NCBI GenBank assembly: GCA_008477525.1
Contig: SPDT01000003.1
Coordinates: 3,844,001 to 3,908,000 of the forward strand
Reading direction: 5' to 3'
Length of the DNA stretch: 64,000 bases
Source of the DNA: Hypomyces perniciosus
Lineage: Eukaryota; Ascomycota; Sordariomycetes; Hypocreales; Hypocreaceae
Shown here: positions 38,411 through 48,900 of the stretch, piece by piece
Position numbering within the stretch: the stretch's first letter is position 1
Layout of the letters: every line of letters starts with the position of its first letter
The notes under the pieces: generated by a model
Seen by the model: only the letters and a program-made list of their open reading frames with translations
Databases searched by the model: none
Told to the model about the DNA's origin: nothing
Program-made: the position numbers and the translations under genes

Positions 38411-39083
38411 TTAGTTCCATCGAGGATCCCCATTCACCTGATCCAAAAGCGTAATCCATCGATAGCCCGCGATGGTATGAACAATGCCTACAAACTCAGT
38501 CTTCGTCATCTTCAACGTTACCTCGCGCCACGTCTCGTCATCCAAGGGCCCATTTAGCGTCGTTAGGATTTTGCTTAAACGATATACCATGTCCTCCTCC
38601 TCGCTCAGCCCCTGAGGGGTCCTACCCGCAACAGCGTCGTCGACCTGCTCCGTCGTCAGACCGACTTTGGAGGCGATGCCGCGATGGGAGAAGACGACAT
38701 ATGGCGCGTTGAGGGTCGAGGCCAGGCCGAGGACAGCAAGCTCTCTGTTGCGCGGCTTAACAGCATCCGTGATGTAAATGGTCTTGGCCACTTCGAAAAA
38801 CTGCCGGGCCACATCGGGCGTGTAACTAGGTGAAAGAAGGTGTGTGAGTGGGTAATAAAAAAAAGAAAAAATTAAATGGGAATTCCCACAGGGTCATCGG
38901 GGTTTACCTCAAGGCGGCATAGCAGCCTAGAAGGGCACTGCCGTCTTCTTCGATCCAGGGGAACGGGGGTCCGCTTCCGGGATACATTTTTGCTAGAGCA
39001 TCTTGGATGACCTGCTTTGCCTCTGAGCCGCCTGGCGTCTCACCAAGCGGGAATCGAGGAGGACGCGGTGGTGTCGACGACAT
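38411..39083 (-). CDS. Carboxymuconolactone-decarboxylase-like (AhpD fold) protein
   Basis: Two exons, 39083-38908 and 38825-38411, encode 196 residues. The start is the first ATG; the longer frame begins with TTG. The core (KPRNRELAVLGLASTLNAPY followed by VFSHRGIA) matches the carboxymuconolactone decarboxylase family, with the conserved Glu and His. There is no CXXC pair, so an AhpD-type peroxidase role is unlikely. Fungal relatives act in aromatic breakdown or as uncharacterised enzymes in metabolite clusters. No targeting signal is visible. It lies 1.6 kb from, and divergent to, an FAD monooxygenase, which makes a shared pathway possible but unproven. Confidence 0.88.
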
Positions 39084-39963
39084 TCTTTCCAATGTCTGTC
39101 TTGGGCAAGTTTATAATAGAAAAGCCGTTGTTGAAGTTGAGCCACTCACTCACTGGTGGATGAGTTATGTGTTCCTTGGCCGATGTAAGGACAAGGACAA
39201 GGACAAGGGTTGTCGGTGATAACGAAGCAACTCGAACGAGTGAGTACGAGTACGAGTACACATACGGAGTACGGAGTACAGAGAAGAGAATAGAAGGATA
39301 TAGTCTGCGGGGTGTGTGGAATGTAGACACTTTCAGCGGCCTAATCTGATCCCACGTGTGCTCGTATGTATATGTATGTATGTCCCTGTCACAATGAGCA
39401 TGAAGAACCAGCCATCTTATGTATTGCCTTGCATGAATCACGTCTTGAGCGCCCGCAAACGTTCAAGGGGCAGCACACAGACCTTTTGCCAATCCATGTC
39501 TTATCACGACAATTATGGAGCCGCTACGAGTAGTAGTAGTAGTCCCACCCCCACAGGCCAAGCAAGACAAGGGAGGGGTAGGGTGAAACAACGCACGAAG
39601 CCTGCATGCGGTTAGTACGAGTACTGCATGTGAGGGACCCTTGTTGGCTGCTATCAGATGCAGAATGTGGCGTTCTTGGAAGATTAACAGCAGGTGGTGT
39701 TTTAATTTGAGATTTTCGATTCAGGGACTTTGTTGCGGAGTATTAAGACAGCCGCCCATCTGCTAAGGATTTCCAAGAGTTCCAAGAACTTCTCCCACGA
39801 TCTAGAATGATTATATGTGGCTGAAGCATTACTACTACTCCGTACTGGGGGCAATATTACCTCTCGGTATTATAAGAGTTGCCTCTATTAACATGGTTGT
39901 TTCATCATGTGGGCAATTACGATGCTACCTACTACGAGTAGAAGAGTCACATCCAAGGTACTT

Positions 39964-39986
39964 ACTTGTACTTGTACTTGTACTTG
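39964..39986. repeat. ACTTGT hexanucleotide tandem repeat
   Basis: Nearly four perfect units of ACTTGT in the spacer between the decarboxylase-like gene and the FAD monooxygenase gene. Confidence 0.85.
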
Positions 39987-40080
39987 AATTTGTATGTATA
40001 TTGGAACGCTCGTGTAAGGTAGTGACGGACTCGGCTCCTAGTTGACGACGGCCCGGACGGAGATCTGTCACATCACAGAC

Positions 40081-40560
40081 ACATCTATAGTACTACGTAC
40101 TACTATATTTTACAACTTAATCAATCACCTGAAACTAGCTTGTGATAAAAGTCCCAATATTTTATACCTTTATAATCATAATATTGCACTTATTGCAGCC
40201 CTGTTATACTATAGCTGTATTTCCCCTTATATTAAGGTTATTGTGAACCGCATATATATTTTTGGTGCTTGTGTTTAATAATAGAGCTATAATAATGGTT
40301 GGATACGCTATACGGAGTAGGATAAGTCAACTTACGGGAAAAGGAAGGAAATATTAGATACTATTTAGGGGAGTGCCAGTGTCAGCGTGTTACCCGGTGT
40401 TTTCCCGCTATAAAATGATTCCATAAATTTATAATCGCGCGTATATTAATCGTCAGCTTTTAGCTATACGAGTAATCTTTTAGTTGCCTTTATAATACCT
40501 GTAATAATCTTAATAATCGTTCCTCCAATCCTAAATTTCTTTATTTAGCCTATTTAGATA
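40081..40560. other. AT-rich block, possible decayed repeat
   Basis: The lines sampled (40141-40260) have only about 30 percent G+C, well below neighbouring genes, and are rich in TA steps. The block has no coding frame. It could be an RIP-mutated transposon remnant or simply AT-rich spacer; no terminal repeats or target duplications were found. Confidence 0.4.
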
Positions 40561-40666
40561 AACGTGTACAGAGCCAGTACTATGGAGTCGTAGCAGCAGC
40601 CGTGCCTCACGGTGTCACTAGAGAAGGAAAAAGAGACAGACGGAGACGGAGACGGAGACAGAGACA

Positions 40667-42061
40667 ATGGAGGCAGACAAGAAACCGTTGAAGGTGGTGA
40701 TTGTAAGTCGACAAGGAATAGATTCAGGCCCATTGGCATATGCTCATCTCTCCCCTAAACATTAGATCGGAGGCTCGCTCTCCGGGCTGATGGTCGGCAT
40801 CGCCTTGAAACATGCTGGCCACGCCGTCACCATCATCGAACGGGAAGACAATGTCCGCCAAAGCCACATGGCGGGCGTCTGTCTCGGCCTCGACGCCGAC
40901 CGCTATCTCGCGCGCCACGATCGCATCGCCGACGTCTTCTCCCACCGGTGCGTCCGTATCCAAGCCTTCCGAAAGGATCACTCTATCCGCGTCTTCCTCA
41001 ATGCCCGCCGCGACCTCACGAGCTGGGACACGTTCTATTTCCGCCTCCGCGCCAATTTCGATGGCTTCGCCAGCTCGTTCTACCCGAAGCCGCCGCTGTC
41101 GTCCCCGACGGATGGCCCTGTGCTGTATGACGGCGAGAAACAAGTCCTGGACATGAGGCGCGACCACGAGAACGACAAGATGGTTCTGACGGTCTTGAAC
41201 CGCAACACCAACACCACAGTCACCGCGAAGGCTGATCTCGTCATTGGCGCCGATGGGCCTGACTCCTTCGTCCGGGCTAAGTATCTCCCTACTTGCAAGC
41301 GTGAGTACGTGGGCTACATTGCCTGGCGAGGCACCGTCCCCGAGAGCGAGGTCTCCGAAGAAACACGCCAGATCTTCCACAGCAACGTCACCGCGCACTT
41401 GATGTCCGGCAATCACTGCATCATGTACATGATCCCAGGCATCAACGGGTCTCTCGAGCCAGGTGAGCGATTCCTCAACTTCCTGTGGTACACCAACGAA
41501 ACCCCCGAGTCGCTCGACGAGATCATGATTGACGGCGTGGACGGCCATCGCCACCACAACATCGTGCCCGCGGGCCGCGTGCGCAAGGACATCTGGGAAG
41601 CCCGTCTCGAGGAAGCAAAACGAATCCCCCTCCCGGCTCCGCTTCTCGAAGTCGTCCTGAAGATCAAGCAGCCCTTCATCCAAGTCATCACCGAATTCGT
41701 CACCCCGCAAGCAGCCTTTGAGGACGGCAAGGTTCTCCTGACAGGCGACTCCTTGTGCTTGTACCGGCCTCACACAGCCTTCAGCGGCACGCAGGCGGCA
41801 TTCCTGGCGTCCAGCATCGAGGAGTACGTCGCGGGCAAAAGGTCCCTGGCGGATTGGGAGGAGAGGGCGTTGAGGTACGCTGGTCTGCACTTGTCGCAGA
41901 GTGTCTGGTTCGGTAAGTTCTACCAATGCACTCCGCTGAACGCTATTGGATCGGCGTTTTATTATTGGTGGTATTGCGCATACGATCGTGTGAAGTCATG
42001 GTGGAGGGGTGAGGAACCTCTGATGAGGGGGGTGACATATGTGCTTGAGAATGAAATGTAG
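40667..42061 (+). CDS. FAD-dependent monooxygenase (aromatic hydroxylase type)
   Basis: Two exons, 40667-40702 and 40766-42061, encode 443 residues. The first 12-codon exon supplies the start of the FAD-binding fold, which continues as VVIIGGSLSGLMVG with the acidic Glu37 that binds ribose. The DG motif (VIGADGPDSFVR) and the FAD-binding GD segment (LLTGDSLCLYRPHTAFSG) follow. The region VGYIAWRGTVPESE resembles the 2,6-dihydroxypyridine hydroxylase-like substrate domain. The enzyme should use NAD(P)H and oxygen to hydroxylate an aromatic or similar substrate. It is convergent with the GMC oxidoreductase, 200 bp away, suggesting joint tailoring of a metabolite. Confidence 0.92.
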
Positions 42062-42263
42062 GTATATAGATAGATAGATATGTTCGTTCATACACACATA
42101 CATACATATATATATGTCACTACTGCTGCTATGCAAATGGCACTTTGATTCATCATCTTCGCAAACAGAACAACCAGAACAATGGGGAAATAATAACAAT
42201 ACTCATATATATTAGATAATGTACCCAAAAAAAAAAAACTTCGTAAATACATCTGTTAACTGT

Positions 42264-44281
42264 TTAACACGAATTAAGCCCAAGCTCCTCGATAAAAATG
42301 TCCGCCGCCTTCTCACCAACCACAAACGCAGTGCTGCCCGTGTTTGCAGCCACATTCGATGGTGGGATACTCAGATCAGCAAGCTTCAAGCCCTTCACAC
42401 CATAAACACTCAGAGTGTGATCCACAACACCCTGCTCGGCAAGAGGTGCCATCTTGCACGTTCCCATTGAGTGCCAGGTAGTGCCGACATTCTTGCGCAC
42501 CCAACTCTCGAGAATGGCATCGTCCTCCGCCGTGTACACGATGTCTTTAACGTCCTTGAGGGGCCCGTCGGTTTTGGTGAGCGCGGCCTGGGATCCAGCA
42601 GGGAAGGGAGGGTGACCTGGAGGGTATTCGCCTCGGTAGACGTCCATGCGGCGGAGGATCTCGCGCTGCTTCTTGTAGGCCCACATAGCCTTTTGAATGT
42701 CAATGTCGTGAGGGTCAGAGAAGAAGCCGGTTTGGAAGTCGAGCGGAGCGCTCATGTTAGAGCCAGTGATGTGGATGTGGCCGCGAGAGTAAGGGTAGAC
42801 GGTGAAAGTGGACACGGACATGAACTGTGCCACAGGAAGACCAGTTGGATCGCCGGGGAAACTATTTTTTACTGTTAGTAGGCCATTTTCTCACCACAAA
42901 GTCACGATATGTATTGACTCACCCGTTGAGAGACGTAATGATGACGACTGGCTTATTTGGAACGGACTTAAAGTCCTCGTTCCAGGCCTCCAGGAAGACG
43001 GGACCAAGGGCAGCAGCTTCGGCATCCGAGGGTCGCACTTTGGCAGTGACATCGGCAGCGTTCCAGCCGAGCATAGTGGAGTTGCTCGCAATTAATTCCC
43101 CAATATCAACCCGGCCACCATAGACCGCATCGACAGTCTGGTTGGGCAACAAGGTCGAGTAGTACGGGTACGAGAGCAGGTGGTGGTCCATGTAGTTCCG
43201 GCCAACACCGGGGACCTCGGCAACAACATGGATACCAGCCTTCTTCAGAATAGCAGGGTCACCAACACCGGATCGCTCGAGGATAGGGGGGGTTCCCAGT
43301 GCACCAGAGGAAACAATGACCATCTTCTTGGCCTTGACAGACCTGACGGCGGTTCTGTCGCTGAAGGCCGGGTTGGGTCGGAACTCAACACCAACAGCTT
43401 TCTTGCCCTCGAACAAGACACGCACAACTTGATTCTCGACGAGAACATGCAGTTTGGGGTGTTTGCCGTCTCGAAGACGGGGGTGGAGGTACTTGTGGGC
43501 GGCATCCTGTCGCAGACCATCTTGGCCGACGAACTTGAGGTTCTTTTGAGTGGCATTATTGGTGTCCAGGTTCTGGATATCCACGTCCTCGGGCCAGCCA
43601 AGCTCGGCTGCGGCCTTGAGGAATTCCTCCTGGGACGAGGTGACAGTGTAGGTGCCATTGCTGATTTGAATTGGGCCATCGTCGCCGTGAGTTTCCTCAG
43701 AGCCGGGTCCGTGGTACGTTTCGAACTGCATGTACATGTCGCATTTAGCCAATTAGCCTTTCAGAAATGATGGCAACAAAAACACACCTTTTTCATGTAC
43801 GGAATCAAGTCATCGGCCGACCAACCAACTGTCTTCCAAGCATCAAGATCCTGACGCTGGGGTCGGCTGTAGGTCATGAGGTTGATTGATGAACCACCAC
43901 CAAGGACACCTCCAGACGGCACAACCATCGATCTGTTGTCGAGCTTTTCCTCGTTCGTGCCCTGGTAGAAAAGCGTGGCATTGCTGGTGGGCGTCAGATG
44001 GCTCAAGAAGAGCAGCGGGTGAAGAATGAAGGGATCATTGTAGTTGTTCTTGCCGCCTTCAATGACCAAGATGGACAAACTGGGGTCGGCGTCAGACAGC
44101 CTAGAGGCAACAACACAGCCAGCAGTGCCGCCTAAGGATGTGTTAGCCAGTTCAAGTCTTTGCGTTTGTGCCTTTTGCACTCCGTATGGCATATAAAATG
44201 CTCACCTCCCGCAATAATCACATCCACTTCCTTGAGTCCGCAAGGAATCTTGGTGAAAACCCCACCAGTCGACGTAGCCAT
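42264..44281 (-). CDS. GMC-family FAD oxidoreductase (alcohol-oxidase type)
   Basis: Four exons, 44281-44206, 44131-43788, 43725-42923 and 42861-42264, encode 606 residues. The dinucleotide-binding motif GGGTAGCVVASRL is rebuilt across intron 1. The GMC signature region (GGVLGGGSSINLMTYSR) and the second signature (SSGALGTPPILERSG) are intact. The C-terminal catalytic His (WHSMGTCKM) and Asn (NVAANTG) are present. Members oxidise alcohols to aldehydes or related substrates with oxygen or another acceptor. An in-frame ATG at 44401 would add 40 residues with a hydrophobic stretch, so secretion cannot be excluded. Its place beside the FAD monooxygenase suggests a tailoring role. Confidence 0.93.
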
Positions 44282-45918
44282 TGCGAACAAATTGCGGTTA
44301 TTGTTGGTGTTGTGATTGAAGTTGAAAGGTGTCAGGAGGAGTACTGTCTGCAAGACAAAAGGCCACGACAGGCCACGGGCTTGGCCTGATAAAAGAACCA
44401 TGATTCCAACAAACACAAAGCCGACCTATAAAGGTCCGCACTGGGATTCGCTATTGCATACAACGCAACACCACCTAAACGGCTCGTTGATGGTCAAAAC
44501 GCCGCCCGTTGGTTGGCCAGCAGAGGCGTGCGCGCTATAGCCTAAGGATTCCGGGGGCCACACCAGTTTCCCACTCTCGAGTGCTACCTCAGCGATGTGC
44601 CGATACGTCACCCTGTACTCCGTAGGTAGATTTAAGTACTCGATTCGAAGTCGAGATGTATCTGCCGGAGAGAGGGAGAGCCAGGCAGAGAGAAGGTGTG
44701 GCGTCCCGAGCCAATATAGATATACTCGCTCAGCCTACTAAGGTAGCCAGCAGACAAACATCCATGATCCGCCATCACTTCTTGATAATAGCACGAGCAC
44801 TACAATTTGCCGTACTTCGGATATGCCCTAGCCTCCAGGCTACCCGACCCTCTCCCCATTTCTGCATTCTGGGGGGGGAAGCCGGGGCCAATTCCCATTG
44901 CATGTCCACAGTCCCATCAGATCAAAAACCATGGATATCGCGGTGGCTATAGGGATGGGAGCCGTCTGCTGACCAGTGCGTTCAACGGGTGAGAATCGCT
45001 CTTGAACCTGAGACCGCAAACAGATCCTCCATACCGTAGATAGTGCCTACGCGTACATTAGCAGTGAGCTGGGGATCCCCTCCAGGTGTTGCAGTGACGG
45101 TGGAGCTGACGAGGCTTCCAAGCTTCATTCCTTTGTGAGCGAGTGAGCAGTTGGTTGGGACAGTGCATGAAGAGCCTTGAAGACAGTAGTACGAGTAGGA
45201 GTACATAGGTAGTGGTACTAGTGCTGTGGGACAACCAGGCTTAACGATGGTCAGGGGAGGTTAGGCCTCCGGCCAGGGCCATGCCAGGGGAAGGGAGCGG
45301 CTGCGGCCGGTCGATTTTACCCATCCGCTGTGTAGCTTAGCCTGGGCCTCTGGGCACCCACTACTGGTAGTCTAGGTACCCGCCTGGAAATTGCCCAGAT
45401 GATGCCATCTTGGCACTGTTGCCAGGGGCCGCCAACTGACGCCCGCTACGCACACCACCTGGAGTACATGCACATCACAACTAATATGTACTGTAGAACC
45501 ACCAAGCCAACAACATGACATGGAACCCTGGCATTGCTGATTTCTCCATCGGGATTGATGCACACGGCGTGGAGACACGGACTGACTGGAAATCCCACGC
45601 CTAACCGGCACGTTTCTAACGCGTGGCCTGTGGCCTGGGGCTGCACGGCTCTCCGACTGCATAGCTGCATAGCTGCAGGGGAAGCAGAATCAACATAACA
45701 CATCCATGTAGTACGAGTACATGAACTCGACTCGCCCAGCCAACACGTACGAGTATGTATGTATGTACGATATGATGATGGAGTTTTAATTTCCCATCTT
45801 CATGCAGACAGACACCAGTAAATGCAACCACAACACCGTCTCGGCTCGCTCCAGTCATGGACATATCGTCGCATTCGCCCCCCCTTCTATATGTGTTCCA
45901 TGAGGCTTCTCTTCTACT
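44282..45918. other. Intergenic region at the right edge of the accessory block
   Basis: About 1.6 kb between the GMC gene start and the 3' end of the MMS22-like gene. Contains an ACTCCGTA copy near 44617 and GTAC-rich stretches near 45190 and 45710. No gene seen. Confidence 0.5.
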
Positions 45919-48900
45919 CTACAACATGGGTGGCAACACTGATGCATGTGTTCTAGAAAATCTCTCCCACCACCACCACCATTCCTGAATCCTTCTACCC
46001 AAGTCGTCCACCATGTCCTCAGCTTCCCAGGCCGGCTGCTCCACTCCTTGCTCCTTGGCCAATATGCCCCTTCTGACGGCGTTCCCCGGTGTTGGAATCG
46101 CAATTCTGTCAGCCGTGACAACCCAGTTTTTCTCAATGTCATCCGTGATTTCGTTGGCGAAGCGACCAACCGTCGAATCGACTCGCAAGGCCCGAACGTG
46201 GCATCGTCCCACACCTCCCAAAAGGGGGCCTGTGTCCATCGAGCTGTGCCCCATATCAGCAAGATCCCTGAGATATGTGCGCGCTGTTATAGCAAACGCC
46301 ATCAGATGCTCAAGAGCGTTCATGACTTCGCGCCAGCCCGCGGACTGCGAACCCAGTACCGACAGTGCATAGAGAGACGGCCAGAGCAGGTTCAGGATAG
46401 TAATCGCCTGCCTCATGACGTGTGCCCGCGATCCAGACAATGGTTCATCGCTCAGGCCCAGCTTGTTCATCCCCTCAACAATAGCGCGTAATGTGACGGC
46501 AAGATGAGGCAGGTCACTCTCGCCAAGCTCATGCGAAACTACCTTGCCGGCTAAAAGCAGGCGCAGAGCTTCCACATACACGTCCATCAGAGGAAATGCA
46601 GAGCTGTTGGTGAAGGACGCCAGAATAATAGCCGGTAGCATCTTGCCCAGCACAAAGTCCACGATGCCTTGATGCTTCAGTACCTTCCGCAGCATATCAA
46701 CATCGTCTTGAAGCTTGCTATTGGTTAATGCGGCTTTGAAGTTGTTGAGTAAGAGGTAGAACAGCCGCTGCGCCGCTCGCACATCCCCTTCCTGTAGCTG
46801 GAGACCATAGGACAACATTCCCGCCACCTGAAGCTGGGGGTCCTGTGTCGACGGTGAGTACTCCTTGCTAATTTGGTAGAAGAAGTCATGCACTGCACAA
46901 ATTTCGGATCCGTGCACTTTAATGAGTGATATAATCTGTCGAACAAACACCACGTAATTGTGGTGTGAGGCATGTTGTGACATCACTTTCAGGTCTCCCT
47001 GGATCTGCTCCATCACCAACCTCAGCGTCTTGGCGTGTTCATCCTTGTGGGCACTCTTGTGAGATCGCCCTGCATCCCGCACTGATCTTCGCATCCATGA
47101 GATTGCAAACTCGAATAAGTCTCGGTTGCTGTTATAGTCAGGTCTGATACTTAAACCAACCACAGCATCAGGGACGAATTGCTCGCCATGGCGTTGAAGT
47201 TGCTCCGCAAGCTGGTTTTCGTATTCCAGGTATTCATGAGGCTTTACCAGGGACAGAGCCCACGCCTCACAAAGGCTGAAGCTGACATCTGAAAAGTTGT
47301 CGTGGCCGTGCTTCAAGAGAGTCAATAGAAAGAGAGCAAGGTACTTCCTTTGGTTTGGCTCAATAGTGTGTGGGGGGCCATCAAACAGCCCGTACTTGCC
47401 CAGCTTAAACATATCAGACAATCTCATGAGGCCGCCATTGATGAACCTCGTGCCCATTCGTGCAGACAACATGATGACCTGCTCCATGCACCAATGCTTG
47501 TCTAGTGACGCCATAGCCGAGAGGTTCAAGTCACCTTCTTGTGGCGACAAAATACATCTCGTCATCAGAAAGTAACTGCGTGACAGATCGTGATCCACAA
47601 CCAGAAGAGCGTCGTCAGCTTGTGCAGAGCTCAGGATTTGACTCTCACTCTGCTGGCTTTCCTCATTGTCCTTAAATTCGTCAACCTTGGCGAGAAATGA
47701 GTCTAGAGTAGCTAGTGCCGTCCGCAGGATTGTCCAGTCAAGCTCAGGGGGGGCCACAGAGAAGCACTTGAATACTTGCTGCAGTTGAGACGTATTCAGG
47801 CAGAATGTTGCCGCTTCCAGGTCCGGAGCATGTCTCATGACATCGAGCGAGGCAATAACTGAGAGCTGCAAAACTTCCATCACCGCTGCCTTGTTCATCG
47901 ATATCATAGAGTCAACCATGTCTCGACTGATGGACTTGCTAATATCTTTGGAAAGAGCCAAAAGCTGTTGGTTAATATCAGCCGCTACAGAATCGAACTG
48001 TTGCATCATTTGCTGGAAGAATGCGTTCCTCCACTGCGTGAAGGGTTTAAAAGAGGTAGTTGCTTCACCTGTCGCGACAACAAATCGTGCAAGCTGATTC
48101 CAGGCACGGATATTGATCAGACATGCCTCCTTATGAGAGCTTTCTGGCGTAATGAGTCTCTCGATGAGCGTCACGGCGGGACGCAAGTCAGGCGGAGATG
48201 CCCAAAATAATGTGCCGATAAGGTCATGATGATTCCTCAAGGCGGCCAAATCACGTTCATGGACGTTTTGTTCCTTGAGGTATTGGCGATTATGATTCGG
48301 TATCGTTCGGGCAACGAGGTTGCGGATGTCCTTGTCGGAACCAGCATCCCTCAGTTTCCGAATGCTTAGGGCCAAAAGCTTCAGAAAAATATGAAAGCAT
48401 CGGTCGTCCGGCTCAATATCCAACGACGGATTCTTGGCCAGCTCTTCAAGAAACCGTGGGGACTTGTAGACTTCCTCGTTGCGAAGGTGTGCAAGATTTT
48501 GGGATCCGAAGAAGTCAAAGATAACCCCGACAACCGGTGCACTTCTACGCCATCCCCACTGCTGTACAAGATAGTGACAGCGTCCGACAAGGGCCCGGCA
48601 ATAGTTATTGAAGCTCGGCGACTGTCGATCGTTTTCCTGATATAACTGGAACACCCGCTTGACAAGTTTCTGGGGAATCGTCCAGCCATCAATCGTCGTG
48701 TAATGTCGTTTGCCAGCAATAACCACGCCGGAATCATTAAACTCAAAAAGCGGGACAAGAGTGAACATAATCTCCCAGACACGTTCATACGTCTGAACAT
48801 CGACACTAGATAAAGTCTGGGGCGAAATCGCAACTGTCTGCACCACGTCCCAAAATGAAGCCCGTGGGATTCGCGCATGCTCGAGAACTTTCATCAAAAG

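Larger units (their letters stand above)
39084..40666. other. Divergent intergenic region with repeats
   Basis: About 1.6 kb between the decarboxylase-like and FAD monooxygenase starts. It includes GGACAA repeats near 39190, an AGT run near 39532, ACTTGT repeats and an AT-rich block described separately, plus a GGAGAC-rich tract just before 40667. No gene seen. Confidence 0.55.

Noticed and set aside
40724..41926. Minus-strand frame of 400 codons opposite the FAD monooxygenase
   Set aside because: The sense strand carries clear FAD motifs; the antisense protein is rich in Val, Asp and Arg without any family feature.
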